Assembly (NCBI GenBank): GCA_029553845.1
Contig: JAKPKF010000167.1
Span: forward strand, 1-22,206
DNA length: 22,206 bases
Direction of reading: 5' to 3'
Source of the DNA: a bacterium
Lineage (GTDB): Bacteria; Patescibacteria; Dojkabacteria; SC72
Position numbers and translations under genes: made by a program. The notes under the pieces are model-generated. The model was given only the letters and a program-made list of their open reading frames with translations. It had not been told where the DNA came from and did not search any database. This document shows, piece after piece, positions 13,879-19,733 of this stretch; the first letter of the stretch is position 1, and each line of letters starts with the position of its first letter.

Positions 13879-14288
13879 TGGCAGCAGCATATAGAGAGAG
13901 CAAAGGCCGATTCATCTTTCACAACGAAAACCCAAAAGGGTCATTAAGGGCAAGTGATTGTGTAATCAGAGCAATAGCAAAAGCAACCGGAAAGACTTGG
14001 GAGGAAACTTATCACGGATTATGTTTGGTGGGACTCAGTATCAAAGACATCCCCAGTGCAACTCCAACCTATAAGCAATATCTAAAGCAAGAGGGATATC
14101 AGATGGAGAAGCAACCGAGGAAGTCAGATAACACCAAATATACCGCAGAGGAATTCGCTAAGAAATATAGCAAAGGGACTTACATTATATCCCTGGCGAA
14201 TCATCTATCAGTGGTACAAGATGGCAAGATATATGATACTTGGAATTGTAGTCACAAATGCGTAGGAAATTACTGGGAGGTGAGATAA
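13878..14288 (+). CDS. Papain/C39-like cysteine-protease-fold phage protein
   Basis: A 136-residue protein with the ordered catalytic residues of a small papain-like fold. C28 is in SDCVIRAIAKATGKTW (a helix starting at the Cys), H109 is in ANHLSVVQDGKIYDTW, and D120 or N123 could be the third member of the triad. The G-K-I-Y-D-T-W-N/D ending is typical of a family of phage C39-like proteins. Substrate and role are unknown; they might process a host or phage protein, or act as an amidohydrolase. The start overlaps the preceding stop (TAATG). The end shares the 13-base SD-stop segment GGAGGTGAGATAA with the preceding gene. Confidence 0.72.
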   Translation: MAAAYRESKGRFIFHNENPKGSLRASDCVIRAIAKATGKTWEETYHGLCLVGLSIKDIPSATPTYKQYLKQEGYQMEKQPRKSDNTKYTAEEFAKKYSKGTYIISLANHLSVVQDGKIYDTWNCSHKCVGNYWEVR

Positions 14289-14876
14289 GTGCTAAACCTA
14301 CTAAAGGATTATAAAGGAGCGGTAGAAGTCAATGGTCAATCATTTGATAGCCTTGACTCCGCCCTCAAGGGACTAAAGAATTTTGATGGTCAACTTACCA
14401 TAGTATTAAATAAAGGAGCAGGAGAGCGGGTCTCCCAAGCATCTCAGCAGGTCGAGGAGGTAGCGGGGGATAAGATATATAGAATCAAGGTCAGACAATA
14501 TATGACCAGACCATCAACCCCGCAATTTGATTTCCATGATAAATGGAACAGCGGTAACCCAATGCCAATGAGAATCATGGTTGGTAAGAAACTCAAGGAA
14601 ACCAAAGGCATGGTACAGATGGAATTATGGGGAGAGATTACAGAAGATGTAACAACCCACTGTATGAGATGCGGCAGGACCTTGACCAATCCAGTAAGTA
14701 AATACTTTGGTATTGGACCAGAGTGCGGTAATCATGGATACAATAACCCATTTGATGATGAGGAAGAACTCAAGAGAGCGGTCAAGGAAGTTGATAAGCA
14801 ACTCAGAGAAATCAAGTGGACTGGATGGGTTATCAAATCTGCAATAGAAGAGGAAACATATTTAGGAACCAGATAA
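14289..14876 (+). CDS. DUF6011-containing zinc-binding protein
   Basis: A 195-residue protein starting at GTG 14289, with GGGAGG eight bases upstream. The N-terminal 60 residues form a small alpha/beta segment. The centre is rich in beta strands (YRIKVRQYMTRPS). The DUF6011 zinc site is C-M-R-C-G-R-T-L (about residues 123-130), followed by YFGIGPECG near 139-147, with a charged helix at the C-terminus. DUF6011 modules occur in many phage and plasmid proteins with unknown or DNA-related roles. A second, short DUF6011 protein is encoded at 21642-21869. Confidence 0.75.
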   Translation: MLNLLKDYKGAVEVNGQSFDSLDSALKGLKNFDGQLTIVLNKGAGERVSQASQQVEEVAGDKIYRIKVRQYMTRPSTPQFDFHDKWNSGNPMPMRIMVGKKLKETKGMVQMELWGEITEDVTTHCMRCGRTLTNPVSKYFGIGPECGNHGYNNPFDDEEELKRAVKEVDKQLREIKWTGWVIKSAIEEETYLGTR

Positions 14877-14890
14877 AAATTCTATATAAT
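14861..14890 (+). promoter_or_regulatory. Class 2 promoter, TTTAGG-18-TATAAT
   Basis: TTTAGG at 14861-14866 in the end of the preceding gene, an 18-base spacer ending ATTCTA, and TATAAT at 14885-14890. It would transcribe the small-gene cluster from 14938. The -10 box is the left arm of a long inverted repeat listed separately. Confidence 0.6.
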
Positions 14891-14917
14891 AGGTGAGACA
14901 ATATCTCACCTATTATA
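14885..14917. repeat. 14-bp perfect inverted repeat over the -10 box
   Basis: TATAATAGGTGAGA (14885-14898), loop CAATA, and TCTCACCTATTATA (14904-14917). It lacks a T-run. RNA made by read-through from upstream would form the full hairpin, while RNA started at this promoter would contain little more than the right arm. It could be an operator or a processing signal. Confidence 0.7.
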
Positions 14918-14937
14918 ATTCAAGAGGAGGAAAACAG

Positions 14938-15141
14938 ATGTATACTAATATCAATTTCAAAACTAAAAAAGCTTTCAAAGAGGCAGTAGCAGCAGGTCAA
15001 CCAATCAGTCTTTATTCACCGGGACTTGGGACCCCAAAGATGAACGGGACTGAATTTGTAGAAGGTCCTCATTATCCGGAACCACATAGATGGTATGCCG
15101 AGGTCAAGGTGGAAAATGGATTGGTGGTGAAAGTAAAATGA
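14938..15141 (+). CDS. Small conserved phage protein (67 aa), unknown function
   Basis: MYTNINFKTKKAFKEAVAAG, then a PISLYSPGLGTPKMNGTEF segment and a PHYPEPHRWYAEVKV end. I recall very similar short proteins in many phages of Gram-positive bacteria and their prophages, all without an assigned role. GAGGAGG (about 14923-14930) supports ATG 14938 over an earlier in-frame ATG at 14893 that lies inside the inverted repeat. The stop overlaps the next gene (ATGA). Confidence 0.8.
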   Translation: MYTNINFKTKKAFKEAVAAGQPISLYSPGLGTPKMNGTEFVEGPHYPEPHRWYAEVKVENGLVVKVK

Positions 15142-15521
15142 ATGATATAGAAAAAGCAATAGAAGTTTTGAAAATGGAAAATGAGTTAATGCAATTTGAC
15201 CCAATGACGGGTGAAATTGAACCTATTGAATTACAAAACCAAGACAATCAAGACTTATATAAGGCTAATTTGATAGCAATATCAGCACTTGAAAAGCAAT
15301 TAAACGGTGGTTGGATTCCTGTGAGCGAAAGATTGCCAGAAGAAGAGACTTTCTATCAAGTAACTGTAAAATATGAAAATTTTGCAGGAGTATATTTAGC
15401 TACAATGACGGCAGAGTACAAAAATAAAAATTGTTGGCGAATTTACAGTCAACAACCTGCCATAGTAAATAGAAACGTAGTAGCATGGATGCCTTTACCT
15501 GAACCATATAAGGAGGCATAA
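15138..15521 (+). CDS. DUF551-domain protein
   Basis: A 127-residue protein whose second half is the DUF551 domain: GWIPVSERLPEE (about residues 57-68), a strand-rich middle and the closing VVAWMPLPEPY. DUF551 proteins are very common in phages and prophages but have no established function. The first 55 residues are an acidic helical segment of a kind often fused to DUF551. The start ATG 15138 overlaps the stop of the preceding gene, so translation is probably coupled. Base composition is more AT-rich than in the replication genes. Confidence 0.85.
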   Translation: MNDIEKAIEVLKMENELMQFDPMTGEIEPIELQNQDNQDLYKANLIAISALEKQLNGGWIPVSERLPEEETFYQVTVKYENFAGVYLATMTAEYKNKNCWRIYSQQPAIVNRNVVAWMPLPEPYKEA

Positions 15522-15522
15522 C

Positions 15523-15561
15523 ATGGAACTATGCAAAGAATATCAAAGGAGGAAACAGTAA
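15523..15561 (+). CDS. Possible 12-residue leader peptide
   Basis: ATG 15523 has AAGGAGG at 15510-15516 and reads MELCKEYQRRKQ before TAA 15559-15561. That stop overlaps the next ATG (TAATG), and the AGGAGG of the next gene is encoded as the peptide's Arg-Arg codons. This may be a coupling leader, or chance caused by two close ribosome binding sites. Confidence 0.3.
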   Translation: MELCKEYQRRKQ

Positions 15562-15710
15562 TGAAAAAACAATATTGTGAAAGCTGCGGAAAGCTGTATA
15601 ATGAGGCAGAATACTTAGTAGGTCAGTGTAATGACTGCGACCCATTTGAAGACCCTGAACTGTTGGAAGAATTATTTGGTGAAGCGGAATACTTAGAGGA
15701 GGAAGTATAA
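15561..15710 (+). CDS. Small zinc-ribbon protein (49 aa)
   Basis: A 49-residue protein with CESC at residues 6-9 and CNDC at 23-26, a minimal zinc ribbon, followed by a very acidic helix (PELLEELFGEAEYLEEEV). AAAGGAGG about nine bases before ATG 15561 and TAATG overlaps at both ends argue strongly that it is translated. The role is unknown; small ribbons with acidic tails in phages often bind host nucleic-acid machinery. Confidence 0.72.
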   Translation: MKKQYCESCGKLYNEAEYLVGQCNDCDPFEDPELLEELFGEAEYLEEEV

Positions 15711-15916
15711 TGAAAACAGGAGTTACTAAGAAACAGTTAGTCAAGAGCTTAGGGGAAACCCTAAGCCTGACCCGCGAAGGTATAAGCCATTTGGAATTAA
15801 AGGATAATGATACAGTCATAATACATTGGAATCATGGATACCAAAGAGAAGTTAACATAGCATGTGATAGTGGATTAGCCATCATAGAAGATGTTGTAAA
15901 GAGTATCGAATATTAA
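15710..15916 (+). CDS. Small conserved phage protein (68 aa), unknown function
   Basis: MKTGVTKKQLVKSLGETLSL, then a strand pair (NDTVIIHWNHGYQREVNIACDS in pieces) and a C-terminal helix (GLAIIEDVVKSI). The layout is a helix, a two-stranded hairpin and a helix. I have seen comparable short proteins in clostridial and bacillus phages, never with a function. GAGGAGG (about 15697-15703) lies a few bases before ATG 15710, and the gene overlaps the previous one by one base. Confidence 0.72.
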   Translation: MKTGVTKKQLVKSLGETLSLTREGISHLELKDNDTVIIHWNHGYQREVNIACDSGLAIIEDVVKSIEY

Positions 15917-15921
15917 GAAAA

Positions 15922-15933
15922 ATTCTATATAAT
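15922..15933 (+). promoter_or_regulatory. TTCTATATAAT element, -10-like
   Basis: TTCTA followed by TATAAT at 15928-15933, just after a stop codon and 57 bases before the next start, as at the class 2 promoters. The -35 position at the 18-base spacing reads TATCGA, a poor match. Downstream, AGGCAG/TTGCCT (15940-15945 with 15956-15961) can form a short hairpin. It is either a weaker promoter of the same family or a degenerate copy. Confidence 0.4.
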
Positions 15934-15990
15934 AAGTCAAGGCAGGTAACCACTCTTGCCTAACTCATAAAACTTTAAGGAGGGCAAATA

Positions 15991-16074
15991 ATGGAACAGT
16001 TATTATTTATCTTAGTTGCAAACTTACCAATATTATTGGTTGCTGCATACATAGAAAAAAATAAATGGTTTTAG
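15991..16074 (+). CDS. 27-residue single-pass membrane peptide
   Basis: MEQLLFILVANLPILLVAAY, then IEKNKWF: about 20 hydrophobic residues with a short charged C-terminal end, a clear transmembrane segment. A very strong ribosome binding site (AAGGAGGG, 15977-15984) stands six bases before ATG 15991. Miniproteins of this sort in phages can modulate host membrane enzymes or act in superinfection exclusion, but none is recognised here. Confidence 0.6.
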   Translation: MEQLLFILVANLPILLVAAYIEKNKWF

Positions 16075-16112
16075 GGTTTATTAGGACAATTTTTAATACA
16101 AGGAGGTTAAAA

Positions 16113-16433
16113 ATGAAACAACTAAAAAATATAAAAGCATTTACTAAAACAGAACTAAACAAACTAATAAAATGGAGCAGTAGCAGATATAACGACTATA
16201 AAAAAGTTGATGTAGTAAATGACATTTTAAAAATTATTGATTCAGGACAAGACGCAGAAAAAGAATATACAACAGGCTCATTCTGTGAAAAAGGTACAAA
16301 CGGAATGAGAAGCGGCTCAAATTATGGAATGACTTATAAATTAAAAACTGAAAATGCAGGCTGTATATGTTATGTAGACTTAATCTTGCCATCAGGGGAA
16401 GTTATTTCAAGGTTACATATAAATATAAATTAA
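16113..16433 (+). CDS. Hypothetical protein (106 aa)
   Basis: The N-terminal half is helical and lysine-rich (MKQLKNIKAFTKTELNKLIK...) and includes SSSRYNDYKKVDVVNDIL. The second half is rich in Gly, Ser and beta strands, with two cysteines close together (AGCICYVDLILPSGEVIS). No family is recognised. AGGAGG (16101-16106) fixes ATG 16113; an in-frame ATG at 16065 overlaps the peptide gene and has no ribosome binding site. It is markedly AT-rich and uses AAA, ATA and TTA codons more than the replication genes, which suggests a later acquisition. Confidence 0.7.
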   Translation: MKQLKNIKAFTKTELNKLIKWSSSRYNDYKKVDVVNDILKIIDSGQDAEKEYTTGSFCEKGTNGMRSGSNYGMTYKLKTENAGCICYVDLILPSGEVISRLHININ

Positions 16434-16472
16434 TAAGGGTTTACCAGATATAAAAATAATAGGAGGTTAAAA

Positions 16473-16859
16473 ATGAAAGATTACATAGAACGAAGGGCCA
16501 TGGAGATTGCGGAATATATTATAAGTACTCAATCCACCGTAAGACAGACGGCTAAAAAATTCGGCGTCAGCAAAAGCACAGTTCATAAGGATGTAACAGA
16601 GCGTCTTCCCAAACTGAACCCTCCAGCTGCAAACGAAGTAAAAAAAGTTTTGCTTAAAAATAAGTCTGAAAGACACATTAGGGGAGGTAAAGCTACTCGC
16701 TTAAAATATAAAGAAGCATATGAGCATGAAAAAGCTCAGCAACTATTAAATATAGCAGGTCAGAAAGGAGTTATCGATAACATTGAACACAAGAAAGCAC
16801 AGCAAAGCGCAGGAGTCAAGAGTAGCAAAAAATCTGAAAGGAAAAAGGCAACCAAATAG
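16473..16859 (+). CDS. spoIIID: SpoIIID-family transcription regulator with an aberrant C-terminal extension
   Basis: The first ~83 residues match the sporulation regulator SpoIIID of Bacillus and Clostridium: MKDYIERR-x-I-EYI, a helix-turn-helix VRQTAKKFGVSKSTVHKDVTERLP at about 22-46 (read in parts), NPPAANEVKKVL, and RHIRGGKATRLKYK. SpoIIID is a DNA-binding protein that controls mother-cell genes in sporulation. The family is about 80-93 residues; this one is 128. The extra Lys/Ser/Gln-rich tail reads out of frame across the start of the next gene (overlap 16783-16859), as if an original stop had been lost. AGGAGG about seven bases before ATG 16473. It may steer the host's sporulation programme or regulate phage genes. 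Confidence 0.85.
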   Translation: MKDYIERRAMEIAEYIISTQSTVRQTAKKFGVSKSTVHKDVTERLPKLNPPAANEVKKVLLKNKSERHIRGGKATRLKYKEAYEHEKAQQLLNIAGQKGVIDNIEHKKAQQSAGVKSSKKSERKKATK

Positions 16860-17118
16860 CGGGGCAACTCCCTTTTTTAAAGGTGATGTTAAAACAGAAC
16901 ACTTTTGTATAGAATGTAAAACTGCTATGACCGAAAAAAAGTCAATGAGCATAAAAGCTGAATGGATTGACAAACTGAAAGAAGAAGCATTTGCAATAGG
17001 GAAACCATATTGGGCGGTAGCATTTAATTTTGGAGGTTTAGGAAATCAAGAAAACTTCTATATAATAGATGAATCACTTTTTAAGCAATTACAAACTTAT
17101 TTAGAGGAGGAAATATAA
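16783..17118 (+). CDS. Phage Holliday-junction-resolvase-like PD-(D/E)xK protein
   Basis: A 111-residue protein starting at TTG 16783 with AAAGGAG at 16764-16770. The core GKRQPNSGATPFFKGDV has the acid D35, then C-IECK with E44 and K46, giving a D...ExK active site. MSIKAEWIDKLKEEAFAIGK and WAVAFNFGG follow, as in the small archaeal-HJR-like nucleases found in many Gram-positive phages. Likely roles are resolving branched DNA or processing ends. Its first 77 bases overlap the out-of-frame tail of the SpoIIID-like gene. A GGGG/CTCCC-T6 pattern near 16861-16878 lies within this coding region and is not read as a terminator. It is the second resolvase-like gene in the window. Confidence 0.75.
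   Translation: MNTRKHSKAQESRVAKNLKGKRQPNSGATPFFKGDVKTEHFCIECKTAMTEKKSMSIKAEWIDKLKEEAFAIGKPYWAVAFNFGGLGNQENFYIIDESLFKQLQTYLEEEI
17037..17066 (+). promoter_or_regulatory. Class 2 promoter candidate inside the resolvase-like gene
   Basis: TTTAGG (17037-17042), an 18-base spacer ending CTTCTA, and TATAAT (17061-17066), followed by AGATGA as at 8323. It lies in coding sequence about 54 bases before the start at 17120, so it could start a transcript for the unknown gene and the clamp loader. Confidence 0.5.
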
Positions 17119-17119
17119 A

Positions 17120-17482
17120 ATGATGAACATGACCGCAAAGGTATCATTTGAATTGACCAAAGAGGGTAAAGTAACGATTGCGGTAAATGGAAACAAAGCA
17201 GCAGTAAAAGCGGGACTCCTATTTATTGTAAAGAGAATGGCAGATATTGAAGAAGTACCAATGGAAGATTATATTGATGAGATGAGAGCAGCAGCAACTT
17301 TCGCAAAAGAGATAGCAAAAGACCCTGGTATTATCCTTTCAGAGATTCTCAATAACCTATTTGGGGGAGATGACGAGGAACCAGAGGGATGTGATGGGGA
17401 CTGCGATAACTGTGATAGGTATGAGGAAATGCCTGAGGAGATGAAAGAGTTTTTCGATAAGATGTTTGGGGGGTTAAACTAA
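17120..17482 (+). CDS. Hypothetical acidic protein with Cys-rich motif (120 aa)
   Basis: The N-terminal half is a strand-strand-helix unit (KVSFELTKEGKVTIAVNG...AAVKAGLLFIVKRM), and the middle is helical. The C-terminal part is very acidic and holds CDGDCDNCD (about residues 90-98), a possible metal site. No family is recognised. GAGGAGG (17104-17110) is nine bases before ATG 17120. The last base is shared with the first of dnaX, so the two are translationally coupled, which hints at a replication-linked role. Confidence 0.7.
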   Translation: MMNMTAKVSFELTKEGKVTIAVNGNKAAVKAGLLFIVKRMADIEEVPMEDYIDEMRAAATFAKEIAKDPGIILSEILNNLFGGDDEEPEGCDGDCDNCDRYEEMPEEMKEFFDKMFGGLN

Positions 17483-19443
17483 TGAAGGCACTTGCTATAA
17501 AATATAGACCAAAGACATTTGATGATGTAGTAGAGCAAGGAGCAGTCAAGAAAATACTGCAGGAGCAATTAAGGACTAAAACTCATCAGAACTGTTATCT
17601 ATTTACTGGCGGGGCGGGAACGGGTAAAACCACCTGCGCCCGCATCTTTGCAAATGAAATCAATAACCATGAAGGTAACCCGATTGAGATTGATGCAGCA
17701 TCCAATAATGGGGTTGAGAATGTGAGAGATATCATTGATAGTGCAAAGTTCAAAGCACTTGATGCAGCATATAAGGTATATATCATAGATGAGTGCTTCC
17801 ATGCGGATACCTTAATTAATTTGGCAGATGGCACTAAGCGTCCAATAAAAGATATAGAAATTGGTATGGAGGTAAATAATCTAATCGGAGATGGAATAGT
17901 AAAAAATGTATTTAAGAACTTGACTTCTTTAGACCGATTATGTATAATAAAATTGACAGATGGTTCTCAGATGCTTACCACCAAAGACCATTTATTCTTT
18001 ACTAATAATGGATGGATAGAAGCATCTCAACTAAATGAGGAGGATATTATATATGAAGGATTTGCAGTGTCAGATATGTGGTCAAAGATTTCAAAACAAG
18101 ACATTCAGAAAGACCTGTTCAAAAGATTGCATGAAGAAACTGATATCAAGGAGCGAGCGTCAGACAATGCAGTCAAAAGCAGGGCAGAAGCAGAGGGAAG
18201 AGAGTTCGGCCAGAATGAAAGCTCAAAACCCAATGCATCAACGAGCCAACGTAGAAAAGATGATAGAGACCAAGAAAAGAAATGGGACTCTCAATCAACC
18301 ATTCAAGATGAGAGGCGGAAATGGGAAATACACTCCAGAGCAATTAACCCTATTCCAATTTCTATCAATGGATTGGATTTTAGAATATCTGATTCCTACA
18401 AAGATACCGAGGGGAAATGGATACCCAACCTGCTACAAAGTAGACCTCGCATTACCAAGCAAAATGTTAGCGATAGAGGTGGATGGGAGAGCCCATGGTT
18501 GGAAAAGTGGTTTATCGAAAGATTTGAAGAAAACGGAATTGCTCCAGCAATTAGGGTGGAAAGTATTGAGATTTACCAACCAGGAAATAAAAATGAATCT
18601 TTCGAGAGTTATATTGGAGATAGAGAAAAATCTTTAGGATTTATTGAGCTTTATGATTTAGAGGTAAGCGGTCACTCATCATACTTTGCAAATGATATAT
18701 TAGTTCATAATTGTCATATGTTATCAACCGGGGCATGGAATGCAATGCTTAAGTTGATTGAGGAACCACCTGCTCAAACCGTATTTATCTTCTGCACCAC
18801 TGACCCTCAAAAGATACCAGCAACAATCATCTCAAGGGTACAGCGATACGATTTCCAGAGAATCACCTATCAATCAATAGTGGATAGGCTAAAGCAAATC
18901 CTTGATTGGGAGAATGAGACTAATCAAGAAGATATCATTTACGATATGGAGGCACTTGGTTATATAGCGAAATTAGCAGATGGCGGGATGCGTGATGCAA
19001 TTACATTACTTGATAAATGCTTAAGCTATGACCTCAATTTGAGCGTTAAGACGGTGGTAGAAGCACTTGGTACGATTGATTATAATATTATGTTCGACCT
19101 AACTGATAATATCATTGACGCTAAAGCAGATGAGGTGGTCAAGATTATTGAAGAGGCTCATAGAAGCGGTGTTGACTTAAAGCAATTTATGAAACTCTAT
19201 ATGAATTTTCTATTAGATGCTTATAAGTATTTCTTGATAGGCGATTTTGAGTATTTACAGATTCCATCAACCTATGAAGAGGCGCTTAATGGATATACTG
19301 ATGAGGAGTATCAAGATATCAAGGAGTTACTTGATGAGGTAATCAGACTTAATGCAGATATCAAATGGGAGCCAAATCCTAAACCACTCATCGAAGCAAC
19401 CTTGATTCTATTGTGTCAGGAGGTAGAGCAATGCGGGATATGA
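17482..19443 (+). CDS. dnaX: DnaX-like clamp loader ATPase interrupted by an intein
   Basis: A 653-residue precursor. Removing the intein (residues 105-410) leaves a 347-residue AAA+ protein of the DnaX gamma/tau type. YRPKTFDDVVEQ is at 8-19 and Walker A, GGAGTGKTT, at 43-51. Walker B, YIIDE, is split by the intein directly before CHMLS, followed by GAWNAMLKLIEEPP, an SRVQRYDF sensor/arginine-finger region and the C-terminal collar. The four zinc cysteines of bacterial DnaX are missing. It would drive loading of the beta clamp together with the delta' and delta proteins that follow. Because the intein splits Walker B, the precursor should lack ATPase activity until splicing, so splicing could gate replication. 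A GGGGGG-rich stretch about 12 bases upstream serves as ribosome binding site. Confidence 0.93.
   Translation: MKALAIKYRPKTFDDVVEQGAVKKILQEQLRTKTHQNCYLFTGGAGTGKTTCARIFANEINNHEGNPIEIDAASNNGVENVRDIIDSAKFKALDAAYKVYIIDECFHADTLINLADGTKRPIKDIEIGMEVNNLIGDGIVKNVFKNLTSLDRLCIIKLTDGSQMLTTKDHLFFTNNGWIEASQLNEEDIIYEGFAVSDMWSKISKQDIQKDLFKRLHEETDIKERASDNAVKSRAEAEGREFGQNESSKPNASTSQRRKDDRDQEKKWDSQSTIQDERRKWEIHSRAINPIPISINGLDFRISDSYKDTEGKWIPNLLQSRPRITKQNVSDRGGWESPWLEKWFIERFEENGIAPAIRVESIEIYQPGNKNESFESYIGDREKSLGFIELYDLEVSGHSSYFANDILVHNCHMLSTGAWNAMLKLIEEPPAQTVFIFCTTDPQKIPATIISRVQRYDFQRITYQSIVDRLKQILDWENETNQEDIIYDMEALGYIAKLADGGMRDAITLLDKCLSYDLNLSVKTVVEALGTIDYNIMFDLTDNIIDAKADEVVKIIEEAHRSGVDLKQFMKLYMNFLLDAYKYFLIGDFEYLQIPSTYEEALNGYTDEEYQDIKELLDEVIRLNADIKWEPNPKPLIEATLILLCQEVEQCGI
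17794..18711 (+). mobile_element. Intein in DnaX (306 aa) with an out-of-frame nuclease gene inside
   Basis: Splicing motifs are all visible. Cys1 (residue 105) opens CFHADTLINLADG (block A). T167-K-D-H170 is the block B TxxH. LYDLEVSGHSSYF near 394-406 is block F. The end is VH409-N410, with Cys411 as the +1 extein residue. The insertion point is the Walker B motif YIIDE/CHML, a highly conserved active-site position, as is usual for inteins. The stretch between blocks B and F (about residues 190-385) is hydrophilic and low in structure in this frame. It does not look like an in-frame LAGLIDADG or HNH domain; the DNA there encodes the nuclease in another frame. Confidence 0.93.
18053..18637 (+). 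CDS. Homing endonuclease-like gene (zinc finger, NUMOD3-like, Vsr/EDxHD type) nested in the intein
   Basis: A 194-residue protein in the +1 frame relative to dnaX. C6-x2-C9-x12-C22-x3-C26 forms a zinc finger. A NUMOD3-like DNA-binding stretch follows (SARMKAQNPMHQRANVEKM, about 53-71). The catalytic fold reads KVDLALPSKMLAIEVDGRAHG with D131, E142 and D144, and then KDLKKTELLQQLGWKVLRF. This is the Vsr/very-short-patch-repair (EDxHD) type found in free-standing homing endonucleases. ATG 18053 has an ideal ribosome binding site, GAGGAGG at 18037-18043, nine bases upstream; an ATG at 18035 overlaps that site and is rejected. It would cut intein-free dnaX alleles and so spread the intein. It stops at TAG 18635-18637, inside the intein, before block F. 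Confidence 0.88.
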   Translation: MKDLQCQICGQRFQNKTFRKTCSKDCMKKLISRSERQTMQSKAGQKQREESSARMKAQNPMHQRANVEKMIETKKRNGTLNQPFKMRGGNGKYTPEQLTLFQFLSMDWILEYLIPTKIPRGNGYPTCYKVDLALPSKMLAIEVDGRAHGWKSGLSKDLKKTELLQQLGWKVLRFTNQEIKMNLSRVILEIEKNL

Positions 19444-19733
19444 AATATTTAGAAGAGAAAAGACTCAAGGTATTGGAGGAAATAAAACCAATCTGTGAGG
19501 CATTTGCTATTACTGATTATGACTATGAAATCAATGATGATATATATACCGAGGTATTGAGACTCGATAATACTAAAATAAACTGCTCAATCAACTCAAT
19601 TAGTGCTATCATTGATGAGGTAATAGGATATCTATTCATCAATTATTATTGTGAGAATCGGAGTTTAGGAGCGTTTGAGACTCAGGTCAAGAATAGAATT
19701 ACCAGTACCTGGATGAAGAAGGTGGAGGAATGA
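19431..19733 (+). CDS. Hypothetical protein between clamp loader genes (100 aa)
   Basis: A 100-residue, mostly helical acidic protein (MRDMKYLEEKRLKVLEEIKPICEAF in parts) with a region rich in Asp, Tyr and Ile and a basic C-terminus (VKNRITSTWMKKVEE). No motif is recognised. AGGAGG (19418-19423) lies seven bases before ATG 19431. It overlaps the 3' end of dnaX by 13 bases and the next gene by four. Conservation of place inside a clamp loader operon would suggest an accessory role; the sequence alone shows none. Confidence 0.75.
   Translation: MRDMKYLEEKRLKVLEEIKPICEAFAITDYDYEINDDIYTEVLRLDNTKINCSINSISAIIDEVIGYLFINYYCENRSLGAFETQVKNRITSTWMKKVEE

Noticed and set aside
16861..16878. GGGG...CTCCC followed by six Ts, terminator-like
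   Set aside because: The stem is only three to four pairs and it lies inside the resolvase-like coding sequence (Ser-Gly-Ala-Thr-Pro-Phe-Phe codons).
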